A program made the translations under genes and the position numbers. The notes beneath the pieces were generated by a model. It had not been told where the DNA came from, searched no databases, and saw only the letters and a list, made by a program, of their open reading frames with translations. DNA of 64,000 nucleotides from Paraburkholderia sp. GTDB lineage: Bacteria > Pseudomonadota > Gammaproteobacteria > Burkholderiales > Burkholderiaceae. This document shows positions 39,151 to 49,745 of the stretch, piece by piece; the stretch's first letter is position 1; each line of letters begins with the position of its first letter. The DNA lies in NCBI RefSeq assembly GCF_028283785.1, contig NZ_JAPWKB010000004.1:62001-126000 (forward strand), in the 5' to 3' direction.

Positions 39151-39168
39151 TTAGAAACCGGTTTCTAA
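39151..39168. promoter_or_regulatory. Perfect 18-bp palindrome TTAGAAACCGGTTTCTAA, likely TetR operator
   Basis: Located 88-105 bp before the TetR start, in the only sizeable AT-rich gap of this region. The inner GAAAC-CG-GTTTC fits the consensus reported for PsrA, a TetR-type beta-oxidation regulator in Pseudomonas (C/GAAAC, 2-4 bases, GTTTG/C). That similarity comes from family knowledge; binding here is inference. Confidence 0.55.
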
Positions 39169-39256
39169 CCGGTGATCAATTCTGCGTCATACGTCAATCG
39201 GAGGAATCGTATTTTTTAGAGGCTTTTTTCTCCATCGACGACGGCGCCGCCAGCCA

Positions 39257-40513
39257 TCAATCGTAGCCGCCTACCGTCAGCACTTTCATCACTACGCGAT
39301 AAAGGTTGTACGCGAGCCAGTTGATCGCCCGCTCGCCCGCCGGACGCGCGTCGTAGTGCGCCTGATCGATGCGGCGCGATTCGTCGAATGCGATCAGGAT
39401 CGCGTCGCGCAGCGTCCTCACTTCGTCGTGAAGCACCAGCACGACGTTGGCTTCGTTGTTGAGCATCAGGCTCAGCGCGTCGAGATTCGACGAACCGACC
39501 GTACCCCACGTCGAATCGACGACGGCAACCTTGCCGTGCAGCATGGTTTTTTCGTATTCCGCGATCTTCACGCCCGCCTTCAGCAGCGAGCGGTACAGAA
39601 ACGGCACCGCGTAGTCGAGCGCGGCGAACTCCTTGCGGCCGATCACCAGCTTCACCTCGACGCCGCGTCGTGCCGCATACGCAAGCGCGCGTCGCAGCTT
39701 GCGACCGGGCATGAAATACGGGTTGGCCAGCAGCACTTCGTGGCGCGCCTGGCCGATCGCGGTCAGATACGCCTTTTCGATCGCGCGACGGTTGATCACG
39801 TTGTCGCGCGCGACGAACGCGACGCACGGCTCGCCCGCGCTGCGCAATTCCTCGGGACGCGGCCGGCCGGACGAATCAAGTCCGGTCGGGTCGATCGGGC
39901 GCAGATTCAGGTCCGGCTGATACAGCTTGCCCGGCCGGTGGCCGATCTGGATGCGCCGCCACTGCGTATCGAACGCGAGGTGCACGTCAGTGACGACAGG
40001 ACCGCGCAACTCGACGGCGAAGTCCCAGCGCGCGAACGGCAGACGGTGACCATCGTTCTCGAAGTCGTCGACGATATTGATGCCGCCGCAAAACGCGCAG
40101 TCGTCGTCGATGGCGGCGAGCTTGCGATGCGTCCGCGAAAATCCGAAGCGTCCGAAAATATGCGGGTTGTAGATGCGATGCTCGATGCCCGCTTCCGGCC
40201 ACGCATTGAACATGTCGAGCCGCGCGGTGCCGATGCCGTCGGTAATCACGCGCACGCGCACGCCGCGCGACGCCGCGCGAATCAGCGCGGCCGACACGGC
40301 CTGGCCGGCGTCGTCATTGCAGAAGATGTAGGTTTCCAGCGCGACGTCGTGAACCGCGGTGTCGATCCGCGCGATCAGCGCTTCGAAAAATGGCGTGCCG
40401 GATTGAAAAAGCCGGACATGGTTGTCCGGCGTAAAGCGGTAACGGGACCAGTAACGACGGCCGAACAGACTCTGCCGGAACGTGGCAAAGCGGCGATCGC
40501 CGCGTGCCGTCAC
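39257..40513 (-). CDS. clsB: Cardiolipin synthase B-type (phospholipase D family)
   Basis: 418 residues with two HKD active-site motifs: HRKLAAIDDDCAFCGGIN in the first half and HGKVAVVDSTWGTVGSSNLD in the second. There are no N-terminal membrane helices, as in ClsB (YbhO). It likely makes cardiolipin from phosphatidylglycerol and other phospholipids at the inner membrane. The start ATG overlaps the nudB stop by four bases (40510-40513), indicating translational coupling. Confidence 0.9.
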   Translation of the reverse strand: MTARGDRRFATFRQSLFGRRYWSRYRFTPDNHVRLFQSGTPFFEALIARIDTAVHDVALETYIFCNDDAGQAVSAALIRAASRGVRVRVITDGIGTARLDMFNAWPEAGIEHRIYNPHIFGRFGFSRTHRKLAAIDDDCAFCGGINIVDDFENDGHRLPFARWDFAVELRGPVVTDVHLAFDTQWRRIQIGHRPGKLYQPDLNLRPIDPTGLDSSGRPRPEELRSAGEPCVAFVARDNVINRRAIEKAYLTAIGQARHEVLLANPYFMPGRKLRRALAYAARRGVEVKLVIGRKEFAALDYAVPFLYRSLLKAGVKIAEYEKTMLHGKVAVVDSTWGTVGSSNLDALSLMLNNEANVVLVLHDEVRTLRDAILIAFDESRRIDQAHYDARPAGERAINWLAYNLYRVVMKVLTVGGYD

Positions 40514-40986
40514 CGGACACGCTCCTTCAGACGCTCGGGCAATTGCAGGATTGCCTCGGCATTCGACGACGAGAAACAGCGCGTCGCCGCTTCCTGATAC
40601 GGCAGCCAGACGAACGCGGTGTGCTCGCGGGGCGCGAGCACGATGTCGGTGTCGCGGGGCACTTCGAGGCTGAACCAGTGTTCGGTGTTACGCGTGACGC
40701 CTTCGGCATAGCGATGCCGCCACACCGGATAGATTTCGTATTCGATCTCGCACTGCCAGTCGAGCAATGCGCCCGACGGCACCGCCGCCGTGCCGACGAC
40801 GATCCCGGTTTCTTCGGCCGCTTCGCGCGCGGCGGTCTCGACGTAGGACTCGTCCACGTGATCTTTCGAGCCCGTCACCGACTGCCAGAAGCCCGGATGA
40901 TCGGCACGCTCGATCAGGAGCACGTCGAGTTCGGGCGTGTGAATGACGACGAGCACGGATTGCGGAATCTTGGGCGGTTTCGGCAT
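40510..40986 (-). CDS. nudB: Dihydroneopterin triphosphate diphosphatase (Nudix)
   Basis: 158 residues. Removes pyrophosphate from dihydroneopterin triphosphate in folate synthesis. The Nudix box is SVTGSKDHVDESYVETAARE followed by AAEETGI. It has one extra residue between the first Gly and Glu compared with the canonical spacing, a form I recall from beta-proteobacterial NudB. ATG 40986 gives MPKPPKIPQSVLVVIHTPEL; the frame is open upstream to 41139 but covers the aspS terminator, so it is not coding. It lies between aspS and clsB, same strand. Confidence 0.9.
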   Translation of the reverse strand: MPKPPKIPQSVLVVIHTPELDVLLIERADHPGFWQSVTGSKDHVDESYVETAAREAAEETGIVVGTAAVPSGALLDWQCEIEYEIYPVWRHRYAEGVTRNTEHWFSLEVPRDTDIVLAPREHTAFVWLPYQEAATRCFSSSNAEAILQLPERLKERVR

Positions 40987-41062
40987 GGCAAAAAGGCTAG
41001 GCGCACGAGGCGCGTGATGCATGTCGGACGACGCTGCTGCTTCGACTGTAACGCAAAAATAC

Positions 41063-41087
41063 AAAAAGGCGCACATGGCGCCTTTTT
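41063..41087 (-). terminator. Rho-independent terminator after aspS
   Basis: Ten-base perfect stem AAAAAGGCGC / GCGCCTTTTT with loop ACATG. On the minus strand it is followed by GTATTTTTGCG. It lies 53 bp past the aspS stop and 77 bp before the nudB start, so nudB-clsB need read-through or their own promoter. The T-tracts on both strands make it usable in either direction. Confidence 0.8.
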
Positions 41088-41139
41088 GTTTGCTTCGATG
41101 CTGCCCGGATGCGACGCGGCCTTCATCAGGCCGTCGCAA

Positions 41140-42942
<1,803 letters not shown>

Positions 42943-43006
42943 GATGTTTGTCTTTCGTTATGCATTGGTTGAACGGCGCGCGGCAGTGTTGCACTGCGCG
43001 CCGGCA

Positions 43007-43657
43007 TTACAGCGGTGGCTCGACGGTGCGGCGCAATTGCGCTGGCGGCACGGACGGTGCGACCACGCCCATCGAGACAATGTACTTGAGCGCGGCGTCG
43101 ACTGTCATATCCAGTTCGATGACTTCGCTCTTCGGAACCATCAGGAAGAAGCCGGACGTGGGATTCGGCGTGGTCGGCACGTAGACGCTCACGTGGTCTT
43201 CTTTCAGGTGATTGACCACGTCGCCGCCCGGAATGCCGGTCAGAAACGCGATCGTGTAGGAGCCGGCGCGCGGATATTCGATCAGAAGCGCCTTGCGGAA
43301 CGCATTGCCGTTACTCGACAACAATGTGTCCGACACTTGCTTGACGCTGGTGTAGATCGGGCCGACGACGGGGATATGACGCACCAGCAGTTCCCACCAC
43401 TTCACGAGCTTCTGCCCGATGAAGTTCTGCGTCAACAACCCGACGATGAAAATGAATGCGAGCGTCAACACGGCGCCGAGACCCGGCAAACGGAAGCCCA
43501 ACAACCGCTCCGGTTGCCATGCTCTCGGCAACAGCAGCAGCGTTTGATCCATCGTGCCGATGATCAGGCCGAGCACCCACAGTGTGATGGCCAACGGCAC
43601 CAGCACCAGCAGGCCGGTCAGAAACACCGATTTGAGCGTCACTTTTTTGGTCGTCAT
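43007..43657 (-). CDS. DUF502 membrane protein
   Basis: 216 residues with two strong membrane segments near the N-terminus (SVFLTGLLVLVPLAITLWVL and GLGAVLTLAFIFIVGLLTQN) and a soluble C-terminal domain with the conserved YPRAGSYTIAFLTG segment. Function unknown. ATG 43657 is preferred (GGCGGGACAC before it) over an in-frame ATG at 43669. It sits between the FmdB-type gene and aspS, an association I recall across Burkholderiaceae. Confidence 0.88.
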   Translation of the reverse strand: MTTKKVTLKSVFLTGLLVLVPLAITLWVLGLIIGTMDQTLLLLPRAWQPERLLGFRLPGLGAVLTLAFIFIVGLLTQNFIGQKLVKWWELLVRHIPVVGPIYTSVKQVSDTLLSSNGNAFRKALLIEYPRAGSYTIAFLTGIPGGDVVNHLKEDHVSVYVPTTPNPTSGFFLMVPKSEVIELDMTVDAALKYIVSMGVVAPSVPPAQLRRTVEPPL

Positions 43658-43729
43658 GTGTCCCGCCATAAGGCCGCGCCCGGGAGACCGGGAGCGGCGT
43701 GTTCGCCGCCTACGCCGACGGCAGCCTGC

Positions 43730-44125
43730 TTACGAGCCGCTATTGCCGCCCGACGATGCCGGTGCGGCCGCAGGCGCGGAGCTGGTCGCATTCGATGCGC
43801 CCGACGTGCCCGATGAGGCGGCCGTCGCGGTCGCGGCTTTGGCTTCGCCCGACGACGCGGACGTGCCGGCGTTGTCGCCAGCGGCCGGGGCCGCTGTGCC
43901 GGTGGACTCGCCACCGCTGGCAGCGGCGCCCTTATTCGTGTTGCCGCCGCGGAAATCGGTCACGTACCAACCCGATCCCTTCAATTGAAAACCGGCTGCA
44001 GTAACCTGCTTGCGGAAGGTGTCCTTGCCGCATTCGGGGCAGTGCGTCAGAGGAGCATCGCTCATCTTCTGAAGCGCATCTTTTCCGAACCCACATGACT
44101 CGCAACGATAAGCGTAGATCGGCAT
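43730..44125 (-). CDS. FmdB-family zinc-ribbon protein
   Basis: 131 residues. The N-terminal 55 residues form the FmdB putative regulatory zinc ribbon (MPIYAYRCESCGFGKDALQK, then CPECGKDTFRKQVTAAGFQL), with two CxxC pairs. The remainder is an Ala/Gly/Ser/Thr low-complexity tail ending PASSGGNSGS, likely disordered. The role is unknown; the name comes from genes near amide utilisation operons. A consensus -10 box lies 46 bp upstream, so it probably starts the FmdB-DUF502-aspS unit. Confidence 0.88.
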   Translation of the reverse strand: MPIYAYRCESCGFGKDALQKMSDAPLTHCPECGKDTFRKQVTAAGFQLKGSGWYVTDFRGGNTNKGAAASGGESTGTAAPAAGDNAGTSASSGEAKAATATAASSGTSGASNATSSAPAAAPASSGGNSGS

Positions 44126-44170
44126 GATCTTTTCCCTACTGAAATCTTTTGAGCGCTTGCAAAGCCTTGA

Positions 44171-44176
44171 ATTATA
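44171..44176 (-). promoter_or_regulatory. Consensus -10 box (TATAAT) before the FmdB-DUF502-aspS unit
   Basis: On the minus strand GCGGCTATAATTCAAGG lies 46 bp before the FmdB ATG in a 215-bp gap. No good -35 hexamer is seen at 17 bp. This is the likeliest transcription start for the three-gene unit ending at the aspS terminator. Confidence 0.5.
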
Positions 44177-44340
44177 GCCGCAAACGGGTGGTCATCCTGG
44201 AAAACGGGCGCGTACGGCCAAACCGGCCGCAGCCGCTACAGATGGGGCGCCCGGCGCAAACTCAAGCTGAACCTGCGACCGGACATGCAATGCGTGACTG
44301 CGGCGCCGCGCATACAGCGCCGGTCACGCTACGGCCACGC

Positions 44341-44991
44341 TTACGCAGGCCGCGCGCCGAGTCTGCGCCACGTGAGCCAACGCTCGCGGCCGGCAAATAC
44401 CGCAATCGAATCGCTGACGGGTTCGTCGGCGAGCAATTCGAAATGCGGCGTCAGCAGCGCATCCAGCTCCGCGCGCTCGATCCCGAACGGCGGACCTTTC
44501 GGCGTTGCGCCCAGGAAAAAATAACCCGCCAGTAATGCACCGGGTTGCAAAATCTCGGCCATTCGCTGTGCGTAAGCGGCGCGACGGTCGAGCGGCAGCG
44601 CGCACAAAAACGCGCGCTCGTAGACCCATTGCGGCGCAAACGGCGGCGCGTACGTAAAAAAATCCGCCTGTTCGACGACGCTGGCGAATTCACCCAACTC
44701 CACGCGCGCCGCAGCGACCGCGCCCGCGGAAAAGTCGATGGCGCGAACCGGCTGGTTCCGGCGCGCAAGCCACAACGCTTCGTACGCGTTACCGCAACCG
44801 GGAATCAGCACCGGCGCATCCGGCCGCTCCGCCGCGAAAGCCTGAAACGCGGCCGGGACGCCCGCCTGATCCCACGGCATGAAGCGTTGCTCGAAGCGCT
44901 CGTCCCAGAAGTCCGGGGAGTTCGGGTCACGCGTCGAGAAGGTCGGCACCGCTGCGCCGGACGCATCTTTGGGATGGTTTCGATCACTCAT
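44341..44991 (-). CDS. TPMT-type SAM-dependent methyltransferase
   Basis: 216 residues. It shows the thiopurine S-methyltransferase opening (DFWDERFEQRFMPWDQAGVP) and SAM motif LIPGCGNAYEALWL, with CALPLDRRAAYAQRM and LLAGYFFLG further on. Bacterial members methylate thiols, halides, selenium or tellurium compounds; the substrate here is unknown. Single gene, 133 bp after ubiB. Confidence 0.87.
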   Translation of the reverse strand: MSDRNHPKDASGAAVPTFSTRDPNSPDFWDERFEQRFMPWDQAGVPAAFQAFAAERPDAPVLIPGCGNAYEALWLARRNQPVRAIDFSAGAVAAARVELGEFASVVEQADFFTYAPPFAPQWVYERAFLCALPLDRRAAYAQRMAEILQPGALLAGYFFLGATPKGPPFGIERAELDALLTPHFELLADEPVSDSIAVFAGRERWLTWRRLGARPA

Positions 44992-45124
44992 CGATGCACC
45001 TCACACACAAGTATTGACGCTCAATATGAACAGGCAGCGTCAGCGTGGGTTTCGACGATGCGCCTGCGCAAAACCGCAACCGCAACCGCGCGCAGCGACC
45101 GCCGCTGACGGCCGGCAACCGTCA

Positions 45125-46699
45125 TTAACCGCCGTAAGACAGCGCCAGCCAAAGCTTCGCGATCACCGCGCCGATACCCACCGCGACACCGAACATCAAC
45201 ATCCCTTGCAACAGCCGGTTGGTGCGTTTTTGTTCCAGCAGGATCTGCCGGATCATGTCGTCGTTCGGACGCTGCGTTTCATGGCGTTCGGCCAGCACGT
45301 GGTGAATCAGACGCGGCAACTGCGGCAATGTCTTGCTCCACTGCGGCGCTTCGATCTTCAGCCGCTCGTACCAGCCGCGCAACCCGATCTGCTCGTTCAT
45401 CCAGCGTTCGAGGTACGGTTTCGCGGTTTTCCACAGGTCCAGTTCCGGGTCGAGCGAACGGCCCAGACCTTCGACGTTCAGCATGGTCTTTTGCAGCAGC
45501 ACCAGTTGCGGCTGAATTTCGACATTGAAACGGCGCGACGTGGAGAACAGGCGCATCAGCACCTGACCGAGCGAAATATCTTTCAGCGCACGATCGAAAT
45601 ACGGCTCGCAGACCGCGCGAATCGCGCTTTCCAGTTCTTCGACGCGCGTGTGCGGCGGCACCCATCCCGACTCCAGATGCAACGTCGCCACGCGGTGATA
45701 GTCGCGCTTGAAGAACGCGAGGAAGTTCTGCGCGAGATAGTTTTTATCGAAGTCGGACAGTGCGCCGATGATCCCGAAGTCGAGCGCGATATAGCGGCCG
45801 AAATGCGCCGGATCGAGGCTCACCTGGATGTTGCCCGGATGCATGTCGGCGTGGAAAAAACCGTCGCGGAATACCTGCGTGAAGAAAATCTCGACGCCTT
45901 CGCGCGCGAGCTTCGGAATATCCACGCCCGCCGCCCGCAAGGTTTCCACCTGGCTGATCGGCACGCCGACCATCCGCTCCATCACGAGCACGGTGGGCGT
46001 GCAGAACTCCCAGTACATTTCCGGCACGAGCAGCAGATCGAGGCCCGCGAAATTGCGCCGCAACTGGCTGCCGTTGGCCGCCTCGCGCATCAGGTCGAGT
46101 TCGTCGTGCAGGTATTTGTCGAACTCCGCGACGACTTCGCGCGGCTTCAGCCGCTTGCCGTCCGCCCACAAACGCTCGGCCCACACGGCGATGTCGCGCA
46201 GCAGCGCGAGGTCGGAATCGATCACCGGCAACATGTTCGGACGCAGCACCTTCACCGCGACCGATTTGCCCGCGTGCTGCCCCGCTTTCACCTTCGCGAA
46301 GTGCACCTGCGCGATCGACGCGCTGGCCACCGGCACCCGCTCGAAGTCGTCGAACAGCACGCCGACGGGCGCACCGAGCGCCTTCTCGACAATGCCGATC
46401 GCCACGTCGGAATCGAACGGCGGCACCTGATCCTGAAGCTTTGCGAGTTCGTTGGCGATATCCACCGGCAACAGATCGCGACGCGTGGACAGCACCTGAC
46501 CGAACTTCACGAAGATCGGCCCAAGGCTTTCGAGCGCGAGACGCAGACGTTCGCCCGGCGGCGCGTCGAACTTGCGGCCAATCGTGGTGACGCGCAACAA
46601 CAGCCGGACACGGCGGTCGTTGACGCGACTCAACATCATCTCGTCGAGACCGAAACGGATGACGGTAAAGAAAATCTTGAGAAAACGCAGAAAACGCAT
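45125..46699 (-). CDS. ubiB: Ubiquinone biosynthesis ATPase/kinase-like protein UbiB
   Basis: 524 residues, ABC1/ADCK family. The signature KxGQ motif ([15 protein letters not shown]), Ala-rich loop [11 protein letters not shown] and metal-binding DFGIIG are present. Two C-terminal membrane helices end the protein ([20 protein letters not shown]). UbiB is thought to use ATP to make membrane-bound ubiquinone intermediates available to the Ubi complex. It starts 15 bp after ubiJ. Confidence 0.96.
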   Translation of the reverse strand: MRFLRFLKIFFTVIRFGLDEMMLSRVNDRRVRLLLRVTTIGRKFDAPPGERLRLALESLGPIFVKFGQVLSTRRDLLPVDIANELAKLQDQVPPFDSDVAIGIVEKALGAPVGVLFDDFERVPVASASIAQVHFAKVKAGQHAGKSVAVKVLRPNMLPVIDSDLALLRDIAVWAERLWADGKRLKPREVVAEFDKYLHDELDLMREAANGSQLRRNFAGLDLLLVPEMYWEFCTPTVLVMERMVGVPISQVETLRAAGVDIPKLAREGVEIFFTQVFRDGFFHADMHPGNIQVSLDPAHFGRYIALDFGIIGALSDFDKNYLAQNFLAFFKRDYHRVATLHLESGWVPPHTRVEELESAIRAVCEPYFDRALKDISLGQVLMRLFSTSRRFNVEIQPQLVLLQKTMLNVEGLGRSLDPELDLWKTAKPYLERWMNEQIGLRGWYERLKIEAPQWSKTLPQLPRLIHHVLAERHETQRPNDDMIRQILLEQKRTNRLLQGMLMFGVAVGIGAVIAKLWLALSYGG

Positions 46700-46714
46700 G
46701 GTTGAGCCCAGTGA

Positions 46715-47377
46715 CTAGCGCGTGCCGCGCGGAGTGGCGGCGGCGCCCGGCGCGACTGCGCCACGGGCTTCGACCTGCTGCTTATCGTGTTGCTTCTGTT
46801 CGAGCCGCTCGACGCGCTTTTCGACGCGCGCCAGCGCATCGCGCGCACGGGCGAGTTCGGCGTTGAAACCGTCTAGCGCGGCGCGGCGGACCAGTTGCGG
46901 ATTTTCGTCCAGCAGATATTCGCCGACCGAATCCAGCAGATTGCGACCCGTGCGCAACGCCTGCTGATGCACTGTGCGCGCGAACGACGCGACGCGCCAG
47001 GCCGGCCCGTCACCGATCAGCCGTGCCAGATCTTCTTCCGGCTCCCAACGCAGATGCTCGGCGAGCTTTGCGATGGCCGTGGCGAACTCGGCATCGCCTT
47101 CGATCTTCACGTGCTTCATCACGGCTGCCTGACCGCCTTGCACGAAAGCCGGCAACGCGTCCGACGGCACCGAGATCGTCACGTCGAAACGCTGGGCTTC
47201 GGTTTCGTCGACGGCGGCCAGATAGCCGTCGGGTTGCACCAGCAGCATCAACACCACGGGCGAACATGACAGCCGCGCGGTCTTTCCGGCATACGGAGCG
47301 AGGCGGTCGCGCGCCCATGCTTCACGGGCGAGCAGATGATTGACAGCAGCAGCGAAGGGCTTGGCGGCAAGGGTCAT
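46715..47377 (-). CDS. ubiJ: Ubiquinone biosynthesis accessory factor UbiJ (SCP2 domain)
   Basis: 220 residues from ATG 47377; an in-frame TTG at 47389 is rejected because ATG follows four codons later at the family start (MTLAAKPFAAAVNHLLARE). An SCP2 lipid-binding domain (about 10-110) is followed by a C-terminal coiled coil (ARARDALARVEKRVERLEQK). UbiJ binds polyprenyl ubiquinone intermediates as part of the cytosolic Ubi complex with UbiK. It precedes ubiB directly. Confidence 0.92.
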   Translation of the reverse strand: MTLAAKPFAAAVNHLLAREAWARDRLAPYAGKTARLSCSPVVLMLLVQPDGYLAAVDETEAQRFDVTISVPSDALPAFVQGGQAAVMKHVKIEGDAEFATAIAKLAEHLRWEPEEDLARLIGDGPAWRVASFARTVHQQALRTGRNLLDSVGEYLLDENPQLVRRAALDGFNAELARARDALARVEKRVERLEQKQHDKQQVEARGAVAPGAAATPRGTR

Positions 47378-47394
47378 TGAGGATGGCAAGAAAA

Positions 47395-47425
47395 AACCCG
47401 CGCAGGCGAGGTGCCCACGCGGGTT
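47395..47425 (-). terminator. Rho-independent terminator after the Tim44-domain gene
   Basis: On the minus strand AACCCGCG (from 47425) pairs with CGCGGGTT (to 47395), loop 15 bases, followed by TTTTCTTGCC with the preceding T's. It lies 74 bp past the Tim44-domain stop and just before the ubiJ start, so it may partly uncouple ubiJ-ubiB from upstream genes. Confidence 0.7.
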
Positions 47426-47498
47426 CCTATTGTAACGTCCGTCACGTCCGTTCGCGCCCCGTCAGGGCACGGCCGAACGGCCTAGGACCGATGCAAGG

Positions 47499-48491
47499 TC
47501 AATGTTGGACAACCTGCTGGATGCCCGCGAGCAACCAGCCTTCGTTGTTACGCGACGCGCGCGACAGATTCCAGATTTCGACGAACGGTTCCGCCGATGC
47601 CCCCGCCGTTTCGCGGATCAGGCCGGAGAAGCGCACGCTCGCGAAGTAATCGCTGCCGCGATCTTCGACGCCGAGCAGGTCGGCGTTCAACTGGACGACG
47701 TCGGTCTGGTTGCCCTGCGTGCCGCGCGAGTCGAGGTCGACCTTCACTTCGGCGAACATTTCCGGCGTCGTGAATTCACGGATGTCGTCCATGTTGCCCG
47801 CGTCCCATGCAGCTTGCAGGCGCACGAAATACACCTTGGCGTTGCGCAGGAACGCTTCGGAATCGAAATTGGCCGGAACGGCCGGCGCGGCTTCGATGTC
47901 AGGCGTGTTCAGCGGATTGCCTTGCGGCGCCAGATACGAACCCGACGGCGGCGCCGTGTAGCTCGGCTGCTGCGAATAGCCCGTGCCGCCCGCGTTCAGC
48001 GACGGCGACGCGCCCGCGTAAGCCGGCGTAGCCGTGTCGCGCTTGCGGTTCATGAACTTGCGGATCAGCCAGATCGCGACCATGGCGATCAGCGCGATCA
48101 CGATGATGTTCGCGAACGCACCGGCGAACGCGCCGCCCAGACCGAAGTGCGACAGCAACGCGGCGATACCGAGACCGGCAGCGAGACCGGCGATCGGTCC
48201 GAGCCAGCGCGAACGGTTCGGCTGTGCGGCCGGAGTCGGTGCAGGCGCGGGTTGCGAGCGCTGCGCGGCTTGCGAGCTATTCGGAGACTGGCTCGGCGAC
48301 GGCGTGGCTTCACGCTGCATCGACGACGATTGTTGACGGCCGATGCTGCGACCACCGCCCATCCGGCGCGCTTCGGCGTCGAGCGACGCCACGCTGCCGG
48401 CGACGATCAAACCGACCACGGCGAGCATTCCGATTCGCCTCGCCCACGAACCCCCATGCTTACGGGAACCTAACAAACGCGAATCGGCCAT
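47499..48491 (-). CDS. Tim44-domain (TIM44-like) membrane protein
   Basis: 330 residues. An N-terminal signal-like helix (RIGMLAVVGLIVAGSVASL), a low-complexity Ser/Gln/Pro stretch, a membrane segment (AFANIIVIALIAMVAIWLIR), then a Tim44-like NTF2-fold domain at the C-terminus (about 215-325; AEPFVEIWNLSRA). Function in bacteria is not established. ATG 48491 is used: AAAGGA is ten bases upstream of it but almost touches the alternative ATG at 48500. It lies between ubiE and ubiJ, where E. coli has no such gene. Confidence 0.88.
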   Translation of the reverse strand: MADSRLLGSRKHGGSWARRIGMLAVVGLIVAGSVASLDAEARRMGGGRSIGRQQSSSMQREATPSPSQSPNSSQAAQRSQPAPAPTPAAQPNRSRWLGPIAGLAAGLGIAALLSHFGLGGAFAGAFANIIVIALIAMVAIWLIRKFMNRKRDTATPAYAGASPSLNAGGTGYSQQPSYTAPPSGSYLAPQGNPLNTPDIEAAPAVPANFDSEAFLRNAKVYFVRLQAAWDAGNMDDIREFTTPEMFAEVKVDLDSRGTQGNQTDVVQLNADLLGVEDRGSDYFASVRFSGLIRETAGASAEPFVEIWNLSRASRNNEGWLLAGIQQVVQH

Positions 48492-48528
48492 TTTTGACAT
48501 TTCCTTTAAAAACGATGGGTTAGGGACC

Positions 48529-49261
48529 CTAGTATTTGGTCCCCACATGTAACGCTACCACGCCAGCTGACAAATTGTAATATTTGACGGCATCGAGGCC
48601 TGCTTGTTCCATCATCGTTTTTAAAGTTTCCTGGTCGGGGTGCATCCGGATAGATTCGGCCAGGTAACGATAGCTTTCGGCATCTTTCGCAAAACGGTCG
48701 CCCAGCCACGGCAACACCTTGAACGAATAGACGTCGTAAGCTTTCTTCAGCGGGTCCCACACTTTCGAAAACTCCAGCACGAGCAAACGCCCGGCCGGTT
48801 TCAGCACGCGCCGCATTTCCGCCAGCGCCACGTCCTTGTGCGTCATGTTACGCAGGCCGAAAGCCACGGTCACGACGTCGAAGTAGTTGTCCGGAAAGGG
48901 AATTTTCTCGGCGTCGCACAGCAGCGCCGGGGTAATCACGCCCTTGTCCAGCAGACGGTCGCGGCCCACGCGCAGCATCGATTCGTTGATGTCGGGTATG
49001 CCAGACTTCGCCGGTGTCGCCCGCCTGCTTCGCGAACGCTTTCGACAGATCGCCCGTTCCGCCCGCGATATCGAGCACCTTGTAGCCGGGCCGCACGTTC
49101 GCCTGCGCGATCGTGAACATCTTCCAGGCCCGGTGCATCCCGCCCGACATCAGGTCGTTCATCAGGTCGTAGTTGGAGGCGACCGAGTGGAAAACCCCCG
49201 CCACTTTCTTCGCTTTTTCCTGTTCGTCGACCGTCTGATAGCCGAAGTGGGTTTTGCTCAT
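48529..49261 (-). pseudogene. ubiE: ubiE, C-methyltransferase of ubiquinone/menaquinone synthesis, frameshifted
   Basis: The gene is complete apart from one extra base. Reading from ATG 49261 gives [20 protein letters not shown] through the SAM motif [14 protein letters not shown] and GEVWHT; the frame then breaks. One base too many lies in the three-base run at 48994-48996. Removing it restores [15 protein letters not shown] and the rest to [12 protein letters not shown], a normal product of about 243 residues. Without that base ATG 48978 could still start the C-terminal part, but lacks the SAM site. UbiE methylates the benzoquinone ring. An assembly error or a true mutation are both possible; codon use and surrounding genes look healthy. 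Confidence 0.9.
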
Positions 49262-49327
49262 CGCGCTCGTCCTTTCGCGTATTCTGGAATGTTGCGCCGC
49301 GTCATCGCGGCTAAGGGGCGAATCGTA

Positions 49328-49738
49328 TCAGTGACAGCCGTGCGACGCGCTCTTTTCGGGCATCGGCGCATCGCGGTCCACGCCCGCTGCGTCGAGTTTG
49401 TCGAAATACTCGCGCCAGTGCTCGTTCTGGCGCGTCGCGAGGTCGTACAGCAGATCCCACGAATAAAGACCGGTGTTGTGACCGTCTGAGAACGTCGGCT
49501 GCAACGCGTAATTGCCGACGCCTTCCAGCGCGGTGATGGTCACCTGCCGTTTTCCGGTCTGCAAGGTTTCCTGCCCCGGCCCATGCCCGCGCACTTCCGC
49601 CGACGGCGAGCACACGCGCAGCAACTCGAACGGCACGCGATAGCTGACGTTGTTGTCGTATTGCAGTTCGAGCAGCCGGGATTTGCTGTGAATGACGACG
49701 CCGACGGGAATCGGCGTGTCGCGATTGAGTCCAGCCAT
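49328..49738 (-). CDS. DUF971 protein (gamma-butyrobetaine hydroxylase N-terminal-like)
   Basis: 136 residues. It matches the small DUF971 domain: VVIHSKSRLLELQYDNNVSY and RVPFELLRVCSPSAEVRGHG, then GNYALQPTFSDGHNTGLYSW. It ends in a His/Cys tail (SASHGCH) that might bind metal. Function unknown. It is seven bases after the HIT gene and 66 bp before ubiE, so is probably co-transcribed with both. Confidence 0.9.
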   Translation of the reverse strand: MAGLNRDTPIPVGVVIHSKSRLLELQYDNNVSYRVPFELLRVCSPSAEVRGHGPGQETLQTGKRQVTITALEGVGNYALQPTFSDGHNTGLYSWDLLYDLATRQNEHWREYFDKLDAAGVDRDAPMPEKSASHGCH

Positions 49739-49745
49739 GATGACC

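Noticed and set aside
40987..41139. Longer NudB starting at 41139
   Set aside because: The extension would translate the aspS terminator hairpin; the family start is at 40986.
48985..49005. Programmed frameshift in ubiE
   Set aside because: No slippery heptamer, stem-loop or known precedent in ubiE; a single extra base explains everything.
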